Shown here piece by piece: positions 36,934-46,555 of a stretch of DNA of 64,000 nt. The translations under genes and the position numbers were made by a program. This DNA is from DATCBF01 sp964401995 (lineage in GTDB: Bacteria; Actinomycetota; Thermoleophilia; Solirubrobacterales; 70-9). The stretch covers positions 139,192 through 203,191 of the forward strand of contig CAYOAP010000005.1 in the NCBI GenBank assembly GCA_964401995.1, read 5' to 3'. The notes under the pieces are model-generated. The model worked only from the letters and a program-made list of their open reading frames with translations. It made no database searches and was not told the DNA's origin. The first letter of the stretch is position 1; each line of letters starts with the position of its first letter.

Positions 36934-36952
36934 CGGAGCCCACCCGGCTCCG
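36934..36952 (+). terminator. Hairpin between the HadB-like gene and hrcA
   Basis: CGGAGCC (36934-36940) pairs with GGCTCCG (36946-36952), loop CACCC. It is followed at once by the hrcA -10 box and has no T-run. Confidence 0.5.
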
Positions 36953-36956
36953 CTTC

Positions 36957-36962
36957 TAGACT
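36957..36962 (+). promoter_or_regulatory. -10 element of a leaderless hrcA promoter
   Basis: TAGACT, 7 nt before ATG 36970. No CIRCE inverted repeat (TTAGCACTC type) is present near it. Confidence 0.5.
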
Positions 36963-36969
36963 TCAACAG

Positions 36970-37995
36970 ATGCTCTCTCCGCGGCAGGAACTGATTCTTG
37001 GCTTAGTTGTCGATGCGTACCTCGCGTCGGCACGGCCCGTTTCGTCGAAAGAGGTGGCCGATAAGCCTGAGGTTGAGTGCGGTCCCTCCACGGTTCGAGC
37101 TGAGTTTGCGGCTCTTGAGGACCTTGGGTATCTGACCCATCCGCATACGTCGGCTGGGCGGGTTCCCACTGATGCTGGCTATCGCCGGTACGTGGATCTT
37201 TTGGTCGATGCGGGGCCAGCTCTTGCTGAGCCTCGGGTTGATTTGGAGATTTCTCGGTTGCGGCGCGAGGTTGACGACGCCATGCGCGAGACGTCGATGG
37301 CGCTGGCGCAGGTGACCGATCTGATGGCGCTTGTCACCGCGCCGCCGCTTGGCTCGGCCACGATCCACCGGGTCGAGGCGCTGCGGCTGCAGGCCAACAA
37401 GGTGATGGTCGTGGTGATCACCTCGACCGGGGGCGTGACGAAGCGGACCTTTGACTTCGGTGGTCCTGTCGATTCTGGGCTGGTCGCCTGGGCCTCCAGC
37501 TACCTGAACGAGTCGCTGGCCGGGATGGGTGTCGGCGCGCGGATGATCTCTGGGCGGCTTGCCGATCCCGAGCTCGGTCCGGCCGAGGCTGAGTTCATCT
37601 CGATCCTCTCTGCTGCATTCACCGAGCTTGAGGACGACTCGGTCGACACGCTCTACATGGACGGCGCCTCGCGCCTGCTCTCGGAGGCGCACTTCTCCGA
37701 CCTACCCCGGGTCGACGAGCTGATGGGCGCGCTGGAGGGCCGGGCAGGGGTGTTGCGGATGCTGCACTCGGCCCTGGAGGAGCGCTCGGTCTTCTGTTGG
37801 ATCGGCGGCGAGAACCCGCAGCCGGAGCTGCGCTCGGTCAGCGTCGTCGGCGCCAACTACGGGCTCGGGCATCGCAACCTCGGCTCGGTCGGCGTCGTCG
37901 GCCCGCTGCGGATGGACTACGCGACCGCGATCGCCTCGGTCCGCGGCGCCGCCCGCGAGCTCTCTCGTTACTTCGAGACCGTCTACGACGCCTAG
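36970..37995 (+). CDS. hrcA: Heat-inducible transcription repressor HrcA
   Basis: 341 aa. A winged-helix N-terminus (ILGLVVDAYLASARPVSSKEVA, GPSTVRAEFAALEDLGYLTHPHTSAGRVPT) and the GAF-like and dimerisation parts (IGGENPQPELRSVSVVGANYG, RMDYATAIASVRGAARELSRYFE). It normally represses groE and dnaK operons via CIRCE. dnaJ follows 3 nt later. The first 400 bases have many GTT, CTT and GAT codons, the rest C-ended. Confidence 0.95.
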   Translation: MLSPRQELILGLVVDAYLASARPVSSKEVADKPEVECGPSTVRAEFAALEDLGYLTHPHTSAGRVPTDAGYRRYVDLLVDAGPALAEPRVDLEISRLRREVDDAMRETSMALAQVTDLMALVTAPPLGSATIHRVEALRLQANKVMVVVITSTGGVTKRTFDFGGPVDSGLVAWASSYLNESLAGMGVGARMISGRLADPELGPAEAEFISILSAAFTELEDDSVDTLYMDGASRLLSEAHFSDLPRVDELMGALEGRAGVLRMLHSALEERSVFCWIGGENPQPELRSVSVVGANYGLGHRNLGSVGVVGPLRMDYATAIASVRGAARELSRYFETVYDA

Positions 37996-37998
37996 GCC

Positions 37999-38910
37999 AT
38001 GCCGCGCGACTACTACGAGGTTCTCGGCGTCAGCCGGGACGCATCCGAGACCGAGGTGAAGAAAGCCTTCCGCGGCCTCGCCCGCGAGCTACATCCCGAT
38101 GTCAATGACCACGATCCCGAAGCCGAGGAAAAGTTCAAGGCCGCGGCTGAGGCCTACGAGGTGCTCTCCGACCCCTCTCGCCGCCAGACCTACGACGCCT
38201 ACGGGCACGAAGGACTGCGCTCGGGCGGGTTCGCGCCGCAGGGCGACCTCGGCTCGATCGAGGACATCCTCCAGGCCTTCTTCGGCGCCGGCGGGGGCGG
38301 CTTCGGCTTCGGCGGCCGCCGCGGCCCTGCCCGCGGGGCCGACATCGGCGTCGCGGTCGAGGTCACCTACGAGGAGGTGCTGGGCGGCACCAGCCGCGAG
38401 GTCGGGGGGATCCCCGGCGGCGCCGATCCGATGCGGGTCGAGATCCCGGCCGGGATCGGCGACCGCCAGACGATGCGGGTCGCGGGCGCAGGCCGCCCCG
38501 GCGAGCCCGGCGGCCGCCCCGGCGACCTCTACGTCGAGGTCCGGGTGGCCGAGGACGAGCGCTTCCAGCGCGACGGCGACGACCTGGTCAGCGTCATTGC
38601 CCTGCCCGCCACCGAGGCGATGCTGGGCACGACGGTCTCGGTCCCGACCCTCGACGGCGAGCGCGAGCTCGAGGTTCCGGCCGGCACCCAGCCCGGCTCC
38701 CAGCAGATCCTGCGCGGCGACGGCCTGCCCCGGCTCGGCGGCGGCCGCCGCGGCAACCAGCGGGTGATCTTCAACGTGATCGTCCCCGCCAACCTCTCCG
38801 AGGAGCAGCGTGAGCTGGCCCAGAAGCTCGACGACACGATCGAGGAGAGCAACCTCAACCCCTCCAGCGGCGAGGGCTTCTTCAGCCGCGTCCGCAAAGC
38901 CTTCGGTTGA
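37999..38910 (+). CDS. dnaJ: DnaJ-type co-chaperone without zinc finger (CbpA-like)
   Basis: 303 aa. J domain with HPD at 32-34, a Gly/Phe-rich linker (GAGGGGFGFGGRRG) and the substrate-binding C-terminal beta domains (VEIPAGIGDRQTMRVAGAG, LPRLGGGRRGNQRVIF). The four CxxCxGxG repeats of classic DnaJ are missing and replaced by a short VGGIPGGADP loop, so this is a type II protein. It sits behind hrcA, the usual dnaJ2 position in actinobacteria. Confidence 0.93.
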   Translation: MPRDYYEVLGVSRDASETEVKKAFRGLARELHPDVNDHDPEAEEKFKAAAEAYEVLSDPSRRQTYDAYGHEGLRSGGFAPQGDLGSIEDILQAFFGAGGGGFGFGGRRGPARGADIGVAVEVTYEEVLGGTSREVGGIPGGADPMRVEIPAGIGDRQTMRVAGAGRPGEPGGRPGDLYVEVRVAEDERFQRDGDDLVSVIALPATEAMLGTTVSVPTLDGERELEVPAGTQPGSQQILRGDGLPRLGGGRRGNQRVIFNVIVPANLSEEQRELAQKLDDTIEESNLNPSSGEGFFSRVRKAFG

Positions 38911-39725
38911 TCCGGCTCGCGGTCCGCTGCTCGCCCGAGCAGGCGGAGATCGTCCTCGCCGAGCTAACCGTTCTGGCCCCGAACGGGGTCGAGGAGGAGC
39001 GCGGCCCCGGCTACGTCGAGTACGCGATCTACGGCGGCGAGGGCGAGCTGCCCGAGCTGGGGGAACTCGAGGCGGCGGCCGGCGACGGCCTGGTCGAGGT
39101 GGTCTCGACCGAGATCCCCGACGACTGGGCTGACCGCTGGCAGGACTTCCACAAACCGCTGCTGGTCGGTGGCCGCCTCTGGCTGCGGCCCTCCTGGGAG
39201 GCGCCGCGCGAGGGCGCGATCGACATCGTCGTCGACCCCGGCCGCGCCTTCGGCACCGGCGCCCACCCGACCACCCGCCTCTGCCTCGAGTTGCTGGTGG
39301 AGTTGTCCGAGGCTGGCGAGGCATCCGGCCCACTCACCGACCTAGGCACCGGCTCGGGAGTCTTGGCGATCGCCGCGGCGAAGCTCGGCTGGAGCCCGGT
39401 GCGTGGCTACGACCACGAGGCCCCGGCGATCGAGGCGGCAGCAGCAAACGCCGAGATCAACGGCATCGCGGTCGACCTGGAGAACCTCAACCTCCGCGAG
39501 GGCCTTCCCCCGCTGGCCACCACGACCGTAGCCAACCTGACGGCCCCGGTCCTGCGCGAGGTCGCCGCCCAGCTGACCTCAGCCCCCGCCACCCTCGTCT
39601 GCTCAGGCCTGCTCCCAACCGAGCTAGACGATGTTGTTGCCGCCTTCGCCCCTGCGGGCCTTGTAGAGAAGGACCGCCGCCACGACGGCGACTGGTCGGC
39701 GCTGCTGCTGCGCGCGCCGGCTTGA
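38907..39725 (+). CDS. prmA: Ribosomal protein L11 methyltransferase
   Basis: 272 aa. An N-terminal substrate-recognition part, then a Rossmann methyltransferase with motif I LTDLGTGSGVLAIAAAKLG and the post-I acidic region YDHEAPAIEAAAANAEING. AFGTGAHPTTRLCLE is characteristic of PrmA. TTG 38907 overlaps the dnaJ stop as TTGA. The 3' end shows A/C-skewed codon use. Confidence 0.93.
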   Translation: MIRLAVRCSPEQAEIVLAELTVLAPNGVEEERGPGYVEYAIYGGEGELPELGELEAAAGDGLVEVVSTEIPDDWADRWQDFHKPLLVGGRLWLRPSWEAPREGAIDIVVDPGRAFGTGAHPTTRLCLELLVELSEAGEASGPLTDLGTGSGVLAIAAAKLGWSPVRGYDHEAPAIEAAAANAEINGIAVDLENLNLREGLPPLATTTVANLTAPVLREVAAQLTSAPATLVCSGLLPTELDDVVAAFAPAGLVEKDRRHDGDWSALLLRAPA

Positions 39726-39741
39726 GTCCGCGCCCATAGGT

Positions 39742-40230
39742 ATGTTTCCCGCGATGTCCGGGACCATCACCGCCTTCAGCATCGGCCTCTTCATCCACGT
39801 CCTCGCCGTGGTGCTGGCGTTCGGACCGACCTACGGCTACGCGATCTTCATCTCGACGGCCGAGAACAACGCGCCCCACAGCGTTCCCACGGTGCTGCGG
39901 GCGATCCAGCGGGCCGACCGCCTGCTCGTCACCCCGGGCATGGTCGTCGTCCTGCTGGCCGGCATCTACTTGCTATCGAAGGCGAACATCAGCGCCAGCG
40001 AATCCTGGGTCGGCGTCGGCTTCCTCGCGATCATCGTCCTCTTTGGCATGGCGCACGCTTTCTTCCGGCCCAATGCGCAGAAGGCGCTCGACCTGGCCGA
40101 GCGCGACCTCGCCGCCGGCGACACGCTCAGCCCCGAATACGAAGCGGTCTCGAAGACGATCGCCACCGGGGGCAAAATCGCCGGCGCGATCGTCGCGATC
40201 ACGATCTTCTTCATGGTCGTCAAACCCTGA
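39742..40230 (+). CDS. DUF2269-like integral membrane protein
   Basis: 162 aa with four hydrophobic helices (about 7-29, 65-83, 95-113, 137-158), a pattern like small DUF2269 proteins: FIHVLAVVLAFGPTYGYAIF, RADRLLVTPGMVVVLLAGIYLL. ATG 39742 or 39754 (MSGTITAF). Function unknown. The TGA stop overlaps a possible CTG start of murI. Confidence 0.6.
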   Translation: MFPAMSGTITAFSIGLFIHVLAVVLAFGPTYGYAIFISTAENNAPHSVPTVLRAIQRADRLLVTPGMVVVLLAGIYLLSKANISASESWVGVGFLAIIVLFGMAHAFFRPNAQKALDLAERDLAAGDTLSPEYEAVSKTIATGGKIAGAIVAITIFFMVVKP

Positions 40231-40280
40231 CGCCCCTGTCCTCGGCCACGCCCCAGCTCGACTCCTCGCTCCCGATCGCC

Positions 40281-41084
40281 ATGTTCGACTCCGGGGTCGG
40301 CGGGCTCACCGTTCTGCACGAGTGCCTAGTCTCGCTGCCGGAGGAGGACTTCATCTACCTCGGCGACACGGCGATGTTCCCCTACGGGACCCGTGACCCG
40401 GATCGCCTGCGGGAACGGATCGGGCGGATCGCCGACCTGCTGCTCGACCGTGGCGCGAAGCTGCTGGTGATCGCCTGCAACACGGCGACCTCGATCGGCG
40501 AGGACGTCGCCCGCGAGGTCGCCGGCCGGCGCGGGGTGGAAGTGGTGCCGGTGGTCGCGCCCCAGGCCGAGATCGCCGCCGCGATCACCGACAGCGGCCG
40601 GGTCGGCGTGCTGGCGACGCCGAACACGGTTGAGAGCGGCGCCTACCGGCGGGCGCTGGAAAGCCAAGGCCGGGCGCTTGAGGTGACCGAAGTCGAGGCC
40701 CCGGACCTGGCGCCCTTCATCCAGGACGGCTCGCCCTTCGACGAGAGCGTGCTGGCGATGGCCCGTTCCTACTGCGCGCCGCTGCGCCAGGCCGACGTCG
40801 ACACCCTGATCCTCGGTTGCACCCACTACCCGCTGGTCGCGCCGATGCTGCAGCGCATTCTCGGCCGCGACGTGCGCCTGGTCAGCGGTGGCCACGCGGT
40901 GGCGGCCGCCGTCCAGCGGACCCTGGAGTCGCGCGGCCTCGCCCGCGCCCGCGACGGCGAGGGCGACTACAGCTTCCTCTGCACCGGCGATGTCGACTCC
41001 TTCTGCGACCTCGGCACCCGCTTCCTGCAGATGCCGCTGGGGGACGTCGGCCCGGTTGACGTGCCCGGCGGTCACTACCCTTAG
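40281..41084 (+). CDS. murI: Glutamate racemase (start possibly upstream, non-AUG)
   Basis: Supplies D-glutamate for peptidoglycan. Catalytic cysteines are C66 in ACNTAT and C180 in GCTHYPL; the N-terminal motif DSGVGGLTVL is present. From ATG 40281 the protein is 267 aa but lacks the first beta-strand residues that normally precede FDSG; in frame upstream the sequence reads SSLPIAM. The only start-like in-frame codons upstream are CTG 40236 and CTG 40227, the latter overlapping the previous stop as CTGA. The ATG start is kept as the conservative choice. Confidence 0.92.
   Translation: MFDSGVGGLTVLHECLVSLPEEDFIYLGDTAMFPYGTRDPDRLRERIGRIADLLLDRGAKLLVIACNTATSIGEDVAREVAGRRGVEVVPVVAPQAEIAAAITDSGRVGVLATPNTVESGAYRRALESQGRALEVTEVEAPDLAPFIQDGSPFDESVLAMARSYCAPLRQADVDTLILGCTHYPLVAPMLQRILGRDVRLVSGGHAVAAAVQRTLESRGLARARDGEGDYSFLCTGDVDSFCDLGTRFLQMPLGDVGPVDVPGGHYP
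41076..41081 (+). promoter_or_regulatory. -10 element upstream of yqeY
   Basis: TACCCT, 7 nt before ATG 41089, adjoining the murI stop codon. Confidence 0.4.
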
Positions 41085-41088
41085 AGCG

Positions 41089-41509
41089 ATGAGCGTCTTG
41101 GAGCAGGTTCAGGCAGATGTGAGGACGGCGATGAAAGCCGGCGAACGCGAGAAGGCGGGCGCCTTGAGGCTGATCGTCGACTCGCTGCAGAAGGACGCCA
41201 AGCTCGGCAAGGGCGACGAGGTCGCTGTGCTGCAGCGCGAGCGCAAGAAACGGCTCGAAGCCGCCGATGCCTACCGCGACGCCGATCGCAGCGAGCAGGC
41301 GGCCGCCGAGAAGTTCGAGGGCGAGCTGATCGAGGCCTATCTGCCGAAGCAGCTCTCCGACGAGGAGCTGACAGAGCTGGTCGATGCCGCGGTCGCCGAG
41401 ACCGGCGCGACCGAGCAGAAGCAGATGGGCCAGGTGATGGCGGCGCTGATGCCGAAGCTCGGCGGGCGGGCCGACGGCAAGCGGGTCAGCGCAGCGGTGC
41501 AGGCGAAAC

Positions 41510-41520
<11 letters not shown>
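41089..41520 (+). CDS. GatB/YqeY-family protein
   Basis: 143 aa. The YqeY helical bundle: LEQVQADVRTAMKAGEREKAGALRLI, AYLPKQLSDEELTELV and GQVMAALMPKLGGRADGKRVSAAV. It is related to the tail domain of GatB, but these stand-alone proteins have no proven enzyme function. phoH overlaps its end in another frame. Confidence 0.88.
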
Positions 41521-42477
<957 letters not shown>

Positions 42478-42481
<4 letters not shown>

Positions 42482-42843
42482 GCGTCGACCTCTCCGATGT
42501 CCCGGCCGAGCTGCGCGAGCCCGTCACCGCCGCGCTTGACGCCGCCGGCGTCGCCGACGGGCACCTCGCGGTCGAGATCGTCGACGCCGGGCGGATCCAT
42601 GAGCTCAACCGCGAGCACCGCGGCGTGGATGCGCCGACCGACGTGCTCGCCTTCCCGATCGACGAACTCGGGGCGACGGCCGGCCCGCGCGAGCTCGGCG
42701 ACGTCGTGATCTGTCCCGAGCACTGCTCCGACCTGACCGAAGCCGCCGTCCACGGCGCCCTCCACCTCTGCGGCTACGACCACGAGGTCGACGAGGGCGA
42801 GATGCTGGCGCTGCAGGCGCGAGTGATGGCGGCGCTGCGATGA
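42478..42843 (+). CDS. ybeY: Endoribonuclease YbeY
   Basis: Metal-dependent RNase for 16S rRNA 3'-end maturation and ribosome quality control. 121 aa; the metal site H92-x3-H96-x5-H102 in HGALHLCGYDH and the arm HRGVDAPTDVLAFP are intact. TTG 42478 overlaps phoH; the stop overlaps era as ATGA. Confidence 0.95.
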
Positions 42844-43733
42844 CCCGCTCCGGCTTCATCGGCCTCGCCGGGCGCCCAAACGTCGGCAAGTCGACCCTGG
42901 TCAACGCGATCGTCGGCTCGCACGTCGCGATCGTCTCGATGCGGCCGCAGACGACGCGCCGCGCGATCCGCGGCGTCGCCACCGACCTTGAGGCGGAGCG
43001 GCAGATGATCCTGGTCGATCTGCCCGGGGTGCAGCGCCCGCGCGACATCCTCACCGAGCGGATGCAGAAACGGGTCGAGCGCGAGCTGGCCGACTCCGAC
43101 GTGGCCCTGATCGTGATCAACGGCGAGGAGGGGGTGGGGCCGGGAGACCGCTTCATCGCCCGCGCCCTGCTCAAAGCAGGCGCCAAGCTGCCGGTGATCT
43201 GCGCCGTCAACAAGGCCGACATCCTCGGCCCCAACGAGATCGTCCCGGTGCTCGCCGATGCCGCCAACCTGGGCGGGGTCGACGAGGTCTTCCCGATCAG
43301 CGCCCGCAGCGGCGAGGGGCTGGACGTGCTGATCGAGCGGCTCGGCGAGCTGCTGCCCGAGGGGCCGTACATGTACCCGCCGGAGGACCACAGCGACCAG
43401 TCGAGCGAGGTGCTGCTGGCCGAGCTGATCCGCGAGCAGGTGCTCAACCGGACCCGCCAGGAGATCCCGCACTCGGTCGAGGTCTCGGTCAAGGAGATCA
43501 CCCCCCGCGAGGACGGCCTGGTCACCGTCCAGGCCCAGGTCTGGGCCGAGACCGAGTCGCAGAAGGGGATCCTGATCGGCAAGAACGGGGCCAAGATCAG
43601 CGAGATCGGCACCGCCGCCCGGCGCTCGCTGGAAGCTGAGCTCGAGGCCAAGGTCCACCTCGACCTCCAGGTCCAGGTCCGCCGCCACTGGCGCCGCGAC
43701 GAGGACCTGCTCGACCGCTTGGGCATCGAATAG
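42840..43733 (+). CDS. era: GTPase Era
   Basis: 16S rRNA-binding GTPase for 30S assembly. 297 aa; G1 GRPNVGKS at 11-18, DLPGVQ (G3), NKADI (G4) and a C-terminal KH domain (ILIGKNGAKISEIGTAARRSLE). Translationally coupled to ybeY. A hairpin follows the stop. Confidence 0.96.
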   Translation: MTRSGFIGLAGRPNVGKSTLVNAIVGSHVAIVSMRPQTTRRAIRGVATDLEAERQMILVDLPGVQRPRDILTERMQKRVERELADSDVALIVINGEEGVGPGDRFIARALLKAGAKLPVICAVNKADILGPNEIVPVLADAANLGGVDEVFPISARSGEGLDVLIERLGELLPEGPYMYPPEDHSDQSSEVLLAELIREQVLNRTRQEIPHSVEVSVKEITPREDGLVTVQAQVWAETESQKGILIGKNGAKISEIGTAARRSLEAELEAKVHLDLQVQVRRHWRRDEDLLDRLGIE

Positions 43734-43736
43734 CCG

Positions 43737-43783
43737 AACTGCATCAACTTTTCGATCCAGCAGGTAGAGAAGTTGATGCAGTT
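43737..43783 (+). terminator. 14-bp inverted repeat after era (element 5)
   Basis: AACTGCATCAACTT (43737-43750) pairs perfectly with 43770-43783. The loop starts with TTCG, so the left side again carries AACTTTTCG. There is no T-run after the stem. It separates era from hisIE. Confidence 0.7.
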
Positions 43784-43813
43784 GGGGATTCTCGGCTGAT
43801 GCCGTGCCGGGGC

Positions 43814-43819
43814 TAGGAT
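43814..43819 (+). promoter_or_regulatory. -10 element of the hisIE-trp operon
   Basis: TAGGAT, 6 nt before ATG 43826. No leader peptide with tandem Trp codons and no T-box is visible, so attenuation of the classic type is unlikely. Confidence 0.5.
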
Positions 43820-43825
43820 GCTCTG

Positions 43826-44473
43826 ATGTTTCCGGAGATCCACTACGACGAAAATGGCCTGGTCCCATGCGTGGCCCAGGACTTCGCGACCGGCGAGGTG
43901 CTGACCCTCGCCTACGTCAGCGCCGAGTCGCTGGCGCAGACGATGGAGACCGGCGACCTTCACTTCTTCAGCCGCTCGCGCCAGGAGATCTGGCGCAAGG
44001 GCGAAACCTCGGGCAATTTCCTGCGCCTGCGCGGGCTGCGCTACGACTGCGACGGCGACGCCTTGGTGGCGCTGGTCGAGCCGACCGGCCCGGCCTGCCA
44101 CACAGGAGAGCGCAGCTGCTTCTATCGTGAGGTCGGAGGGACGGCTTCGCCGGAGAAGGACGCTCCCGCCGCGTCCGGGGAGCCGCTGCCGACGCCGAGC
44201 GAGGCGCTTGCGGTGCTGGAGCGGACCCTGCGCAGCCGTGTCGCCGAGCGGCCCGAGGGCAGCTACACCGTCGAGCTGCTCGACAACCCGAAATTGATCG
44301 GCGAGAAGGTCGAAGAGGAGGCCGAGGAGGTGGCGCGGGCCGCCCGCGAGGAGACGGCCGAGCGGGTCGCCGAAGAGGCCGCCGACGTCCTCTACCACCT
44401 CAGCGTCCTGCTGGCCTCACGCGATGTTCCCCAGTCCGCGGTGATGGAAGTGCTCAATGGCCGTCGTGGCTGA
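43826..44473 (+). CDS. hisIE: Bifunctional phosphoribosyl-AMP cyclohydrolase/phosphoribosyl-ATP pyrophosphatase
   Basis: Two consecutive steps of histidine synthesis in one 215-aa chain. HisI (about 1-112) has VLTLAYVSAESL, RSRQEIWRKGETSGN and the metal cysteines in YDCDGDALV and CHTGERSCFYR. HisE (about 125-215) has GSYTVELLDNPKLIGEKVEEEAEEV and EAADVLYHLSVLL. trpE overlaps the last 17 nt, linking histidine and tryptophan synthesis in one transcript. Confidence 0.95.
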   Translation: MFPEIHYDENGLVPCVAQDFATGEVLTLAYVSAESLAQTMETGDLHFFSRSRQEIWRKGETSGNFLRLRGLRYDCDGDALVALVEPTGPACHTGERSCFYREVGGTASPEKDAPAASGEPLPTPSEALAVLERTLRSRVAERPEGSYTVELLDNPKLIGEKVEEEAEEVARAAREETAERVAEEAADVLYHLSVLLASRDVPQSAVMEVLNGRRG

Positions 44474-45995
44474 GGCCGAGCTGAGGCTGGAGCCGAGCCT
44501 CGAGCAGGCGCGCGAGCTGGCCGGGCAGGGCAACGTCGTCCCCGTCCGCGCCCGCTTGGTCGACGACTGCGAGACGCCGGTCTCGGCCTTCCTCAAGCTG
44601 CGCGCCGGCGAGCCCGAGGGAGCGCCCTGCTTCCTGCTGGAGTCGGCCGAGCAGGGCCAGGTCGGCCGCTACTCCTTCGTCGGCTTCCGCCCGCGCTCGC
44701 TGCTGCGCTGGAGCGACGGCGTGCTCTCGGAGTGGAGCGGCGACGCTGCCGCTGTCGGCGGCGACCCTGACAGCACCATCGAGGTCGCCGACCCCTACGC
44801 GGCAGTCGCCGAGTACCTGGAGCGGTTCAAGCCGGTCGAGATCGAGGGCCTGCCGCCCTTCACCGGCGGGGCGGTCGGCTTCTTCGGCTACGACCTGGTC
44901 CGCACGGTCGAGCCGCTGGGCGAGCCCAATCCCGACCCACTTGGCCTGCCCGACATGGCGTTGATGGTGACCGACGTCCTGCTTGTCTTCGACCACCTCA
45001 AACACGAGCTGACGATCCTCTCCTGCGCCTTTGCCGACGACGAGGGCGGGATCGACGCCGCCTACGCCCGCGCGGCCGAGGCGATCGCCGATGTCCGCCA
45101 GCGCATGCGCGGCGCGGTGCCTGTCCCCGAGAACCCCGCCATCTCCGAGCCACCCCAGTTCAGCTCCAACATGAAGCGGGAGGAGTTCGAAGGCGCGGTC
45201 GAGCGGATTGTCGAGTACGTCCACGCCGGCGACGCCTTCCAGGTCGTCCCCTCCCAACGCTTCTCCGCTCCCGCCCCGGTCGAGGCCTTCTCGGTCTATC
45301 GGGGGCTGCGGGCGGTCAATCCCTCTCCCTATATGTACTTCCTCGAGTTCGGCGACTTCCAGATCGCCGGCGCCTCGCCGGAGCCGCTGGTCAAGGTCAC
45401 TGGCCGCCAGGTCGAGACCCGGCCGATCGCCGGCACCTACCCGCGCGGGGCCAATGAGGAGGAGGACCGCCGCCTCGCCGAGCGCCTTGTCAACGACGCC
45501 AAGGAGCGGGCCGAGCACGTGATGCTGGTCGACCTCGGCCGCAACGACCTCGGCCGCGTCTGCGAGTACGGCAGCGTCAGCGTCGACGAGCTGATGGTGG
45601 TCGAGACCTACTCCCACGTCCTCCACATCGTCAGCCAGGTGACGGGGACGCTGCGCGAGGGGGTGAGCGCGATGGACGTGTTGCGCTCGGCGCTCCCCGC
45701 CGGCACTCTCTCCGGAGCGCCGAAGGTGCGGGCGATGCAGATCATCGACGAGCTGGAGAAGGTCAAGCGCTGCTCCTACGGCGGCGCGATCGGCTACCTC
45801 TCCTGGAACGGCGACCTCGACACCGCGATCCACATTCGCACCGTCGTCGCCAAGGACGGCCAGCTCCACGTGCAGGCGGGCGGTGGCACCGTCGCCGACG
45901 CCAAACCCGCCTACGAGTACAACGAGTCGGTCAACAAGGCGAAGGCGGTCTTCCGCGCCGTCGAGCTGGCCTGCGAGCAGCCGGACTGGCCATGA
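44457..45995 (+). CDS. trpE: Anthranilate synthase component I
   Basis: Makes anthranilate from chorismate with ammonia from TrpG. 512 aa with a chorismate-binding domain (SSNMKREEFEGAVERI, RPIAGTYPRGA, DLGRNDLGRVCEYGSV, LPAGTLSGAPKVRAMQII). The tryptophan-feedback region LLES appears at about 61-64. trpG overlaps by 4 nt (ATGA). Confidence 0.95.
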   Translation: MAVVAEAELRLEPSLEQARELAGQGNVVPVRARLVDDCETPVSAFLKLRAGEPEGAPCFLLESAEQGQVGRYSFVGFRPRSLLRWSDGVLSEWSGDAAAVGGDPDSTIEVADPYAAVAEYLERFKPVEIEGLPPFTGGAVGFFGYDLVRTVEPLGEPNPDPLGLPDMALMVTDVLLVFDHLKHELTILSCAFADDEGGIDAAYARAAEAIADVRQRMRGAVPVPENPAISEPPQFSSNMKREEFEGAVERIVEYVHAGDAFQVVPSQRFSAPAPVEAFSVYRGLRAVNPSPYMYFLEFGDFQIAGASPEPLVKVTGRQVETRPIAGTYPRGANEEEDRRLAERLVNDAKERAEHVMLVDLGRNDLGRVCEYGSVSVDELMVVETYSHVLHIVSQVTGTLREGVSAMDVLRSALPAGTLSGAPKVRAMQIIDELEKVKRCSYGGAIGYLSWNGDLDTAIHIRTVVAKDGQLHVQAGGGTVADAKPAYEYNESVNKAKAVFRAVELACEQPDWP

Positions 45996-46555
45996 AGGCG
46001 CTCGTGATCGACAACTACGACAGCTTCACCTACAACCTGGTCCAGTACCTGGGCGAGCTTGGGGCGGAGATCGAAGTCGTGCGCAACGACAAGGCGACCG
46101 TGCCCGAGCTGCTCGAGCGGGGCGCCGACCGCCTCGTCGTCTCGCCCGGCCCCTGCACGCCGAACGAGGCCGGGATCTCGGTCGAGGCGGTCCGCGCCTT
46201 CGCCGAGGCGGGAACGCCGGTGCTCGGCGTCTGCCTCGGCCACCAGTCGCTGGTCCAGGCCTTCGGCGGCAAGGTGGTCCAGGGCGAGCCGATCCACGGC
46301 AAGGACGCCGAGGTCGATCACGACGGCCGCACGATCTTCGAGGGGCTGCCGAGCCCGCTCGTCGCCGGCCGCTACCACTCGCTGATCGCCGACCCCGACC
46401 TTCCCGACGAGCTCGAGGTGACCGCCACCTACGGCGAGATCGTGATGGGCGCGCGCCACCGCGAGCTGCCGGCCGAGGGCGTCCAGTTCCACCCCGAGTC
46501 GGTGCTGACGCCGCAGGGCAAGCACCTGCTGAAGAACTTCCTCGGGGAGGGCTGA
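45992..46555 (+). CDS. trpG: Anthranilate synthase component II (glutamine amidotransferase)
   Basis: 187 aa. Class I amidotransferase: nucleophile C81 in GVCLGHQ, and His/Glu in VQFHPESVLT near the C-terminus. IDNYDSFTYNLVQYL at the N-terminus is typical. It could also serve para-aminobenzoate synthesis. trpD starts on the last base of its stop. Confidence 0.95.
   Translation: MKALVIDNYDSFTYNLVQYLGELGAEIEVVRNDKATVPELLERGADRLVVSPGPCTPNEAGISVEAVRAFAEAGTPVLGVCLGHQSLVQAFGGKVVQGEPIHGKDAEVDHDGRTIFEGLPSPLVAGRYHSLIADPDLPDELEVTATYGEIVMGARHRELPAEGVQFHPESVLTPQGKHLLKNFLGEG

Noticed and set aside
36927..36969. CIRCE operator for HrcA
   Set aside because: The gap holds only a 7-bp CGGAGCC hairpin; no TTAGCACTC-N9-GAGTGCTAA pattern.
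43736..44473. Possible trp attenuator or T-box before hisIE-trpE
   Set aside because: No short leader ORF with Trp codons and no T-box sequence (AGGGTGGNACCGCG) is present; trpE overlaps hisIE.
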